From CAYZHV01 sp046541355 (GTDB lineage Bacteria; Spirochaetota; Spirochaetia; DSM-27196; Alkalispirochaetaceae): 29,196 nucleotides of DNA. The notes beneath the pieces were generated by a model. It saw only the letters and a program-made list of their open reading frames with translations. It did not search any database and was not told where the DNA came from. The stretch is taken from NCBI GenBank assembly GCA_046541355.1, contig JBKHDM010000035.1, positions 1-29,196 of the forward strand. Direction: 5' to 3'. A program made the translations under genes and the position numbers. Shown here piece after piece: positions 22,741 to 29,196 of the stretch (within the stretch, counting starts at the first letter, position 1; each line of letters starts with the position of its first letter).

Positions 22741-23756
22741 TCTTCGAGCCACTGATCCATCATCTCGGCGACCCGCTCCGGGGCGAGGTCAACCTTCTCC
22801 TCCGCCCGGTCGAAGGCGGTAAACGCCTCCGGAAGCTCCAGATCGTCCCGGACCGGATACATGAACTGGTTCAGGGGAATTTCACGCTGAAACTCCTCGG
22901 AAAGCATCTTATCGATAAACGCCTCGGCGAGCTCCCGCCTCGGGGTGCCGCGGACGATCCCTGCCACCTCGATCTGCCAGTACGCCTCGTCGTCAAAGAT
23001 GAGGGGTCGGTACTGGTCGGTATCCTCGTAGGCGAGGTGGTAGGCCGGAGAGGTCTCGTAGCTGAGGACGATCGGCGCCTCCCCCTGGGAGTAGAGGCCG
23101 TACCCCTCGGACCAGCCCGGGGTGATGGTGAGGATATTCGGCTGGAGATCTTCCCAGAAGTCGAGATACCCCTGTTCGCCGAACTCCGCGATCGTGAACA
23201 GGAGGAAGTTGCGTCCCGGGGATGAGGTGTTCGGGTTCATCAGGATGATACTGTCCCGATACTCCTCACTCAGCAGCTCCTCCCAGCTCCCCGGCGGCTC
23301 GGGCAACAGCTCGCTGTTGTAGTTGAGGGTGACTCCGCCGTAGTCGAAGGGGGTTACCCGGAACTCCTCGTCCACCACCAGCTCAGGTCGCAGTAGATCT
23401 GCCCCTTCCGGGCGGTAGGGCTCGAAAAACTCCTCCTCGAGAGCTCGGCCGAGATAGCTCGTGTCGAGTCCGATCGCCACGTCTGCCCGAGGGGCTTCCC
23501 GCTCGAGAAAGAGCTGGTTGAAAAGGCCCCCGGTATCGGCAAACCGCTGAAACTCGACCTCCTCCTCCAGGGTCTCCCGAAAGTAGTCGACCATGACCGT
23601 CTCGAGGGCCTCGGGGAAGGCGTCGTAGGTGTAGACCACCAGAGGCCCTTCGGCTTCCCCCTGTTCCCCTTCCGTCGCTCCCGAGGCGGAAACCGCGGCT
23701 ATCCCGAGGAGCAGAAAGAGCGTGGCAAGCAGGGTGAGTCGTACAAACATGCGCAT
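22719..23756 (-). CDS. thiB: Thiamine ABC transporter, periplasmic binding protein
   Basis: This 345-residue secreted binding protein has a signal peptide at residues 1-25 (LLATLFLLLGIAAVSAS). The mature protein matches ThiB/TbpA features: LVVYTYDAF at the first strand, ADVAIGLDTSYLGRA, FDYGGVTLNYNSE, and the ligand-pocket segment VLSYETSPAYHLAYED. There is no lipobox Cys, so it should be free in the periplasm. The surface is very acidic, which may reflect a salty or alkaline habitat. The ribosome site AGGAGGT precedes the ATG at 23756 by six bases. A TPP riboswitch lies upstream. Confidence 0.93.
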   Translation of the reverse strand: MRMFVRLTLLATLFLLLGIAAVSASGATEGEQGEAEGPLVVYTYDAFPEALETVMVDYFRETLEEEVEFQRFADTGGLFNQLFLEREAPRADVAIGLDTSYLGRALEEEFFEPYRPEGADLLRPELVVDEEFRVTPFDYGGVTLNYNSELLPEPPGSWEELLSEEYRDSIILMNPNTSSPGRNFLLFTIAEFGEQGYLDFWEDLQPNILTITPGWSEGYGLYSQGEAPIVLSYETSPAYHLAYEDTDQYRPLIFDDEAYWQIEVAGIVRGTPRRELAEAFIDKMLSEEFQREIPLNQFMYPVRDDLELPEAFTAFDRAEEKVDLAPERVAEMMDQWLEEWEDTMR

Positions 23757-23761
23757 ATGCG

Positions 23762-23812
23762 CACCTCCTCATGTTGATTGGTAGGGGTGGGTTTTCGGAG
23801 GTTTCCGAGGTG
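23762..23812 (-). promoter_or_regulatory. Possible ribosome-site sequestering element of the riboswitch
   Basis: On the minus strand the leader contains CACCTC (23807-23812), exactly complementary to GAGGTG (23762-23767) in the thiB ribosome site. A five-base hairpin TCGGA/TCCGA (23795-23808) lies nearby. There is no T-run, so control of translation initiation is more likely than of transcription termination. This is inference from base complementarity only. Confidence 0.45.
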
Positions 23813-23846
23813 AGAGAATTGAAGCAGTCCTGCAGTCAATCGCTTT

Positions 23847-23920
23847 CCTCCGCCGGCATTACCCGGATCAGGTTCAAGGGTCTACTCTCAGCCTTTCCTC
23901 GCGAAAAGCACCCCTAGAGA
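23847..23920 (-). ncRNA. TPP riboswitch (THI element)
   Basis: The minus strand carries the conserved TPP-aptamer blocks in order: GGGGTGC, CTGAGA (23886-23891), ACCTGAT (23867-23873) and TAATGCC followed by GGCGGAGG (23861 downward). Outer stem P1 can form between TCTCT (23916-23920) and GGAGG (23847-23851). A small P3 hairpin CTTTTC-GCGA-GGAAAG precedes CTGAGA. It lies between a promoter and thiB, so thiamine pyrophosphate should switch the transporter off. Confidence 0.95.
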
Positions 23921-23926
23921 TACCCC

Positions 23927-23956
23927 ACTCTAATCGCTAAACCGAGATGACGTCAA
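23927..23956 (-). promoter_or_regulatory. Promoter of the thiamine transporter operon
   Basis: TTGACG (23951-23956) and TAGAGT (23927-23932) read on the minus strand with an 18-base spacer, matching sigma-70 hexamers at five and four of six positions. A transcript starting about seven bases on would begin at the 5' side of the riboswitch P1 stem, which supports the assignment. Confidence 0.6.
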
Positions 23957-23963
23957 CCGCGAA

Positions 23964-26045
23964 TCAAGAGCGCCCTCCGAGGAGTGCGGCGACCCGCGCC
24001 TCGAGTTCAGATGTCTCCCTCTCGACCTGCCGGATAAAACCGTCCTCCTCGACGGTTCCGAGAGCAGCAACCATCTCTTCTTCCCTCCGGTATGTGGCGC
24101 GGCGAAAGGGGTTGGCGTAATCCTTCTGCCTGCTCTCGACAACCCGCCTGCGCCGGAGCCGCTGCACCTCGGCGAACTCCCTCAAAAACTCCCGCCACCC
24201 CTCCTCGCTCCTCGAGCCCTCCGGAGAGAGGAGCTGATAGACCGCCACGGCGTGCAGCCGCTTCTGTTCTCCGTAGCGCCTGTGCAGCTCGTCGTAGCGG
24301 TGGTGGACCTCGCTCCACCCGGTGATTACGCCGGAGCCGATCTCGCCCCGCAGCCGGTCCACCTCGGCGGCGGGGACAATCTGGCCGCCGAGGTTTTCCC
24401 ACGCCGTGACCCGCTCGAGGGGGGCGACCCGCCACGGCTCCTGACTCTCCCCGGGCCGTTCGAGCGAGCCGCGGCTGGTGAGGTGTATGCCTGCGTAGTG
24501 GACCAGCATCTCCCGATACGCCTGATACGCCTGCCGCGGTTTGAGCACAACCGCAGGCCGGCGGGACTTTTCCACCCCCTCCATCTCCACACTCCCCGCC
24601 AAGGGGGCACCGGAACGGAGGATCTCAGAGCCCCGCCTGCGCATCTCCTCGACGGAGGCGATCTGAGCGGCAGCCTCACACCGGCCGGTCCACTCCTCGA
24701 GGAGCGCCCGGGCACGGATAATCTCCTCCACCGTATCCGGCGCGAGGGCGCTGAACTCGATGTGCTGCCGCGGGTGCAACCTTCGGTCCCGGTGTGCAAA
24801 CTTCCAGTCGTTTCGCGCAAGGGCGTACATGTTGTAGAGCCACCAGAAGGCGGGGAGTATCTCCAAACCGCTGCCGTCTGCGCTCCGGCTCACCAGGGCA
24901 AAGGGGAAGGGGATGTCGAGCTCCGCCGGGTAGTCCCCCTTGGACAGAAGAACAAAGGAGGCGAAACGGGAGGAGTGCTTGAAGCTCGTCGACAAGCCGG
25001 GCCAGAACCCGCGACCCGCCTGAAGCTCCCCGTCGGGAACTCTGCTGTTATGATTGGAGCCGATGGTCGCCCCGGCGGCGATGTTACACTGCCCCCCGAT
25101 GAGGGTGGCGACGAGGAAGCTGGAGTTGTGGTGCTGCTCATGGGCTGGAAACAGCAGGGAGTGGCGGACCTCGCCGCAGGCGACCGTCGAGTTATCCCCG
25201 ACAACCGAGTCGACCAACCTCGCCCCGAGCTCGAGGGTAACCCTTCCTCCCAGGAGGAACCGCCGCGCCCTCGCTCCGCTGTCGATCCGGCACCCCGGGC
25301 CGCACACCCCGGCGACCAGCTCTACGCCGCTGCCGACGAGTGTCGGCTCCTCCAGGGAGGAGTCGAGAAACAGATCCTCCAGCCGGTCTGCCCCGACGAT
25401 GCGACATCCGGGGCCGGTGCGTACCGACCGGAGCACTCCGGTCTGCCGCACCACCGTGTCGTCGGCGAGGCGGCACCCCTCTGTCGGCTCGAGGTCTTCG
25501 GTCATCTTTTCGAGCCGACGCAACAGCCGCTGGTCGTCCCGGTAGCGCGCCCAGAGGTAGGCGTCGGCGGGCAACATCTCATCAAAAAGAGCGATCTCCC
25601 TGCTGCCGGACTCGTTCATCACCGCCGCCCGGCGTCGACCCCCCGGGGGAGCGCTCTCCTCGCGCCCCTCCCGCCGATCCGCCCCGTGCCCTGCTGCCTC
25701 TCCGAGGTTCAGCAGCACCACCCGATCCCCGAGGACGGTGTCGCCGAGGTATGTGACCCGATGGATCGCCGGGTTTGCGCCGATGGTGCATGAGACAAGG
25801 AGGCTCTCACTGATGCCGACAGGAAGCTCGAGACCGTCACTGTTATAGTATCCCGCCTCGAGGGTGGAGAGGCGCACCTCCCCCCGGAAGCTCACATTTG
25901 AGATCAGGGTCGCGTCGAAGGGGTCGGCCACGGTGATACGCGCCCACTCCTCGGCGCGGCAGCCACGGCTCTCGAGGGTTTCGATCTCCCGGGAGGTGAG
26001 GGTTCGGCGCCCTTCTCGGGCGCCGGTTTCGGCACTGCTACGCAT
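23964..26045 (-). CDS. DUF4954-type left-handed beta-helix protein
   Basis: This protein of about 693 residues has a first half built of hexapeptide-like strands, as in sugar-nucleotidyl/acyl transferases with left-handed beta helices. Examples are SLLVSCTIGANPAIHRVTYLG, CRIDSGARARRFLLGG, and STVACGEVRHSLLF. A strongly conserved block follows, SSFLVATLIGGQCNIAAGATIGSNHNSR, then KHSSRFASFVLLSKGDYPAELDIPFPFALVS. The C-terminal part (from about 420) is helical and charged. This pattern fits DUF4954, known from spirochaetes and Bacteroidetes, with no established function. The ATG at 26045 has GGAG at the right distance; GTG 26060 and ATG 26054 have none. It is third after the GGDEF and GH36 genes. 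Confidence 0.85.
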   Translation of the reverse strand: MRSSAETGAREGRRTLTSREIETLESRGCRAEEWARITVADPFDATLISNVSFRGEVRLSTLEAGYYNSDGLELPVGISESLLVSCTIGANPAIHRVTYLGDTVLGDRVVLLNLGEAAGHGADRREGREESAPPGGRRRAAVMNESGSREIALFDEMLPADAYLWARYRDDQRLLRRLEKMTEDLEPTEGCRLADDTVVRQTGVLRSVRTGPGCRIVGADRLEDLFLDSSLEEPTLVGSGVELVAGVCGPGCRIDSGARARRFLLGGRVTLELGARLVDSVVGDNSTVACGEVRHSLLFPAHEQHHNSSFLVATLIGGQCNIAAGATIGSNHNSRVPDGELQAGRGFWPGLSTSFKHSSRFASFVLLSKGDYPAELDIPFPFALVSRSADGSGLEILPAFWWLYNMYALARNDWKFAHRDRRLHPRQHIEFSALAPDTVEEIIRARALLEEWTGRCEAAAQIASVEEMRRRGSEILRSGAPLAGSVEMEGVEKSRRPAVVLKPRQAYQAYREMLVHYAGIHLTSRGSLERPGESQEPWRVAPLERVTAWENLGGQIVPAAEVDRLRGEIGSGVITGWSEVHHRYDELHRRYGEQKRLHAVAVYQLLSPEGSRSEEGWREFLREFAEVQRLRRRRVVESRQKDYANPFRRATYRREEEMVAALGTVEEDGFIRQVERETSELEARVAALLGGRS

Positions 26046-26078
26046 GATCTCCATGATCACACGACGGGGAGAGGCAAA

Positions 26079-28115
26079 TCAATAAAGCAGCTCGAAGATG
26101 CGGCTTCCGTGGGGAGGCAGCGGACCGGTCTCGACGACATCCGCCTCCGGGCGACGCTCCTCGCCCCCCCAGAACTCCCGAAGCGCCTTCGGTCTCGGGC
26201 CCGGGAGCGTGGCAAGCTCGATCCGTCCCGGTTGCGGGCGGTCGCCGGGATTGTAAAGGGCGAGAAACCCCGCCTCATTGTAGATGAGTCGCGGCACCTG
26301 CCGCTCTGCGAGCTCCAGGGGGAGGATTGTCGCCTCGCTGCACCGTCCGGCGAGCTCCCGGAGGCGATCGTAGCGCTCCCACGCCTCGTCGGTGAGAAGG
26401 TCGAGGCGGTCGGAGAGGATAAAGAGCCCTCCGGTAACCGCGGCTATCTGGGCGAGGGTGAGGCGTTCTGTCTCGTTCATCAGGATGTCCCGATCCCGGA
26501 GCATGAGACAGTCAGGATCGTTGAGCCAGAGGCGTCTGTGAGCGGGGGATCGGACGATGGCGCTGCGAATCGCCGAGGAGGTGCTCGAGGCGTGAGGATC
26601 CCGGGTGAGGTGGTAGCGCAGGGCATCAAACCAGAAGGGCGCCACGTCCGGTCCGATCCGCATCGCGTTTACCCGTCCTGCCGCCTGGGGGAGGGGGGAG
26701 CCGCAGCCGAGCAGGAAGACCTCGGTTCCCGCACTTTCCCGGATAATGTCATAGCCGAGCTTCAGTCGCTCCGCCGGGGTGTAGCGCTGGTCCCAGGCAC
26801 GACCGTGAGCCGCGGCGGCGTAGAGAAAATCGAGCTTCAGAAAGGTAAAGCCGTACTCCCGGGTAAGGGTGTGGATTACCCTGCGCAGGTACGCCTGGAC
26901 TTCCGGATTGGTCAGATCGAGGCAATAGAAGAGGGAGTCCTTGCCCCAGTGCGGGTTCCAGGAGGCGCGGACCGGCCCGTTGTGCCTGAGAAACCAGGAG
27001 CGATGGTGCCGGTAGATCGAGCTTCCTCTCCCCGCGATGAAAGGGGCGATCCAGATACCGGGCTCGTAGCCGTGCTCCCGGATCGTCCGGGCTACCTCGC
27101 CAAGCCCTTCGCTGAACTTCTCGTTCGGATCGAGCCAGTCGCCTATCTGCCTCGAGTAGCCGTCGTCCAGAATAACGTAGCGAAACCGCGCTTGTCGCCG
27201 GGAGGCGTGGCGGAGGTTTCGGCGCAGGTCATCCATGGTGACCCCGGTAAAGTAGTAGTACCAGCTGCACCAGCCGGTGACACCCGCACCTGCCGGCGGG
27301 TGGAGCACCTCTTTGCGAGCGATCGCTTGAGGACGTTCGCGACCGGCGAGGGACCACTCCTGGCCGCCGAGGAGCAGACGCTCGCGAATGCGGTCGTAGA
27401 GGGTTGCCTGGAGGGTCTCGGCGCTCTGCCCCGGGCGCAGGAGAACCTCGTCGAGGCGGACCGAGGCGTGGGGCGGCAGTTGCTGGCCCCCGCAGTCCCA
27501 GATAATCTCGAGGTAGGGTGCCTTACGCAGCCGATTGAGCCGTGAGCGCAGATAGAGAAACTGATTAAAGGATGAAAGCTGTCCCGCCAGGAGGTAGGGC
27601 CCTCCGGCGCGGCCGAGGAGGCAAAAGAAATCGGAGCGGAACTTGCCACGCCGTCTGCCTCCGCGGTGGGGTGGAAGGTTGTGCGGATTGTCCTGGAGCT
27701 CGATCATCGTCGGGAGCCAGGGGCGCATTTCGCTCTCCCAGACGCCGAAGGAGCGGCTCTCCGACCAGCTCTGATAGCCGTTTTTGAAAAAACGGCGGCT
27801 TCCTCGCTGCCGCCCTCCGGGGAGCAACACCTCCTCGAAACGGAGGGTGAGCCTGTCGACCCGGAGGCTCCGGCCGCCGTGGTTGGTTATATCCCCGGAG
27901 AGCAAGAGCTCTCCCCCCGACTCCCCGAGTTGGATCTCGAAGGAGACCTCCCCATTGCGCCCACAGAGGGTCTGCGCATCCTCCCCGACAGTAGAGGTGA
28001 CCCTCCCGGGAAGGGCTCGATCATGAAACGAGAGCCTCCCGGTTGGTTGATCGAGAGATATGTCGGAGCTGAGGTCTATCCGGCGCCGCTGCCGGCGACC
28101 GCGGGACGGGCTGAT
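26079..28115 (-). CDS. GH36 alpha-galactosidase, non-canonical start
   Basis: This cytoplasmic glycoside hydrolase (no signal peptide) removes alpha-galactosyl residues, for example from melibiose or raffinose. It has an N-terminal beta-rich domain with KNGYQSWSES and a TIM barrel with GWCSWYYYF. The nucleophile Asp is in FLKLDFLYA and the acid/base Asp is in AMRIGPDVAPFW, preceded by LLGCGSPL. The only conventional start is TTG 27905, but the frame stays open for 74 more codons upstream to a TAA at 28128-28130, and its translation (SFEIQLGESGGELLLSGDI) continues the domain smoothly. That stretch has no ATG, GTG or TTG. A perfect TAAGGAGG lies seven bases before an ATC codon at 28115, so I place the start there (678 residues). 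TTG 27905 (608 residues) remains the alternative. Confidence 0.88.
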   Translation of the reverse strand: MSPSRGRRQRRRIDLSSDISLDQPTGRLSFHDRALPGRVTSTVGEDAQTLCGRNGEVSFEIQLGESGGELLLSGDITNHGGRSLRVDRLTLRFEEVLLPGGRQRGSRRFFKNGYQSWSESRSFGVWESEMRPWLPTMIELQDNPHNLPPHRGGRRRGKFRSDFFCLLGRAGGPYLLAGQLSSFNQFLYLRSRLNRLRKAPYLEIIWDCGGQQLPPHASVRLDEVLLRPGQSAETLQATLYDRIRERLLLGGQEWSLAGRERPQAIARKEVLHPPAGAGVTGWCSWYYYFTGVTMDDLRRNLRHASRRQARFRYVILDDGYSRQIGDWLDPNEKFSEGLGEVARTIREHGYEPGIWIAPFIAGRGSSIYRHHRSWFLRHNGPVRASWNPHWGKDSLFYCLDLTNPEVQAYLRRVIHTLTREYGFTFLKLDFLYAAAAHGRAWDQRYTPAERLKLGYDIIRESAGTEVFLLGCGSPLPQAAGRVNAMRIGPDVAPFWFDALRYHLTRDPHASSTSSAIRSAIVRSPAHRRLWLNDPDCLMLRDRDILMNETERLTLAQIAAVTGGLFILSDRLDLLTDEAWERYDRLRELAGRCSEATILPLELAERQVPRLIYNEAGFLALYNPGDRPQPGRIELATLPGPRPKALREFWGGEERRPEADVVETGPLPPHGSRIFELLY

Positions 28116-28185
28116 CCGGCTGCCTCCTTATACCTCTAACATCACCGCTGTCGACGAGAGCGTCAACCAGTTGGACTCGAAGCCG

Positions 28186-29196
28186 CTACTGCCCTGGGCT
28201 GCCGCCGCGACCGTGAACGCGATTGCGTCCCGCGGCTTTCGCCTCATGGAGCCGGCGGTCTGCGACCTCGATTATCGCCTCGAGCTCGCGCTCCTCACTG
28301 CTGTCGGCGACCCCGAAGCTCATAGTAAGCTCGATGCCACCCTCGATCTGTTCCCACTCATACGCCTCCACCCCGGCACGCAGTTTTTCGCACACCTCCG
28401 TTGCCGCGGCGGCATCTGTTTCCGGCATGATGATGAGAAACTCCTCACCTCCCTGCCGTACAACCAGGTCGACTTCCCGCAGATGGCCGGTGAGGATGCC
28501 CGCAAGTGTCTGGAGAACCCGGTCTCCCACGGCGTGGGAGTAGCGGTCGTTTATCTCCTTGAACAGGTCAATGTCACTCATGATGAGAGAGAAGGGACGG
28601 CGATACCGCAGGAACCGGGCGCGCTCCTCCTCCATCCTGATCTCACCTAATCTCCTGTTGGCAAGCCCTGTAAGGGGGTCCCACCAGGCGAGCTGTTGCA
28701 GCTCCCGGTTCTGCGCCTCGATCAGCTCGAGTTGATCGGCGCTGCGAATCGCCTGCCGGTTGAGGCTCACGTTTGCGGCGACGGCGATCGCCGTCAACAG
28801 GGAGAGGTTGACCTGATGAGCCGCCAGAGTACCTGGGGCTGTCTGTACCGCGGGTAAAAGGAGCATGAGGAAGAGGTAACCCGATCCAAAAAGCAGAAGT
28901 GAGACACCGATGGGGAGGTAGACGGAGATCGCAATGCCGAGGGCTCCGAGGGTGTAGACGGTGAGTTCCCCATGAAGGAGCTGCCCTACCACGCTGATTC
29001 CCGCGGTGATCAGGAGGATCACGAAGGATGACAGGAGTATCGGGGTGCCGGGCCGGGAGCTTCCGGCATCGCGTCGACGGAGGGAGAGGTAGATAAACAG
29101 CGCCACGAGAAAGGAAAAGAGCATCACGTGGGAGTAGGCGAGGTAGCGATACCCTCTGTGCGTTTCCAGGCCCCGCTGCTGTAGACGCCAGAGGTC
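28186..29196 (-). CDS. Membrane-bound diguanylate cyclase (GGDEF), 5' end outside window
   Basis: The enzyme makes cyclic di-GMP from two GTP. The visible part has five or six hydrophobic helices (from MLFSFLVALFIYLSL to LSLLTAIAVAANVSL), a short coiled linker and a GGDEF domain. That domain has DPLTGLANRR, DIDLFKEINDRYSHAVGD and the active-site variant GGEEF in RQGGEEFLIIMP, which retains activity in known cyclases. No RxxD inhibitory site is evident at the usual place, five residues before GGEEF. A GTG at 29127 is possible, but the frame is open to the window edge and reads as plausible protein (RGYRYLAYSH), so the true start probably lies outside. It is the first visible gene of the cluster with GH36 and DUF4954. 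Confidence 0.93.
   Translation of the reverse strand, partial: DLWRLQQRGLETHRGYRYLAYSHVMLFSFLVALFIYLSLRRRDAGSSRPGTPILLSSFVILLITAGISVVGQLLHGELTVYTLGALGIAISVYLPIGVSLLLFGSGYLFLMLLLPAVQTAPGTLAAHQVNLSLLTAIAVAANVSLNRQAIRSADQLELIEAQNRELQQLAWWDPLTGLANRRLGEIRMEEERARFLRYRRPFSLIMSDIDLFKEINDRYSHAVGDRVLQTLAGILTGHLREVDLVVRQGGEEFLIIMPETDAAAATEVCEKLRAGVEAYEWEQIEGGIELTMSFGVADSSEERELEAIIEVADRRLHEAKAAGRNRVHGRGGSPGQ

Noticed and set aside
24252..25793. Plus-strand open frame of 513 codons across the DUF4954 gene
   Set aside because: It is antisense to a conserved beta-helix gene and low in complexity (Pro/Gly/Glu-rich), with no ribosome site.
1..29196. CRISPR array, insertion sequence, phage att site or tRNA
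   Set aside because: I found no regularly spaced repeats, transposase or integrase motifs, or tRNA-like folds anywhere in the window.

Overview
The window is GC-rich bacterial DNA, densely packed with genes on both strands, and it looks chromosomal: I see no phage, transposon, CRISPR array, tRNA or rRNA. The proteins suggest a Gram-negative-type free-living bacterium, most likely a spirochaete (Spirochaetota). The reasons are a DUF4954-type beta-helix protein, several HisKA_2-type sensor kinases, an outer-membrane barrel protein, periplasmic signal peptides and a PTS used for dihydroxyacetone. The taxonomic assignment is inference, since no marker gene is present.

Layout, left to right. (1) 1-2916: the tail of a possible + strand gene, an outer-membrane barrel protein on the minus strand, and a divergent receiver-PAS-HisKA_2 kinase closed by a terminator. 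(2) 3055-7274: a dihydroxyacetone kinase operon, dhaK-dhaL-dhaM, in which DhaM is fused to HPr and a full-length Enzyme I. One polypeptide can therefore carry phosphate from PEP to DhaL. (3) 7340-11573 (minus): a tightly coupled operon of a small two-helix membrane protein, a sodium:solute symporter and two chimeric enzymes. (4) 11776-15872 (plus): a chemoreceptor, CheW, a single-domain response regulator and a PAS-HisKA_2 kinase. (5) 15869-19920: asd, a small hypothetical gene and cls on the minus strand, then a secreted small protein (plus) converging on a periplasmic MsrB (minus). (6) 20018-23956 (minus): a thiamine ABC transporter operon thiB-thiP-thiQ behind a TPP riboswitch and a recognisable promoter. 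(7) 23964-29196 (minus): a GGDEF diguanylate cyclase running off the window edge, a GH36 alpha-galactosidase with an apparently non-canonical start, and a DUF4954 protein.

The strongest candidate for something undescribed is the gene pair at 7340-9786. The upstream gene joins the front half of a lipoate-protein-ligase-like (LplA) domain to the back part of an acyl-CoA synthetase (ACS). The downstream gene joins the front part of the ACS to the back half of the LplA-like domain. Read together, the two genes contain one essentially complete ACS and one essentially complete LplA-like fold, reciprocally exchanged at a shared Thr-Leu point, in frame on both sides, with a 5-base microhomology (ACCCT). 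The genes are coupled to each other and to the symporter by one-to-two-base stop/start overlaps. Both enzyme families work through acyl-adenylates, so a carboxylate uptake, activation and transfer system made of two interlocked polypeptides is an attractive but untested idea.
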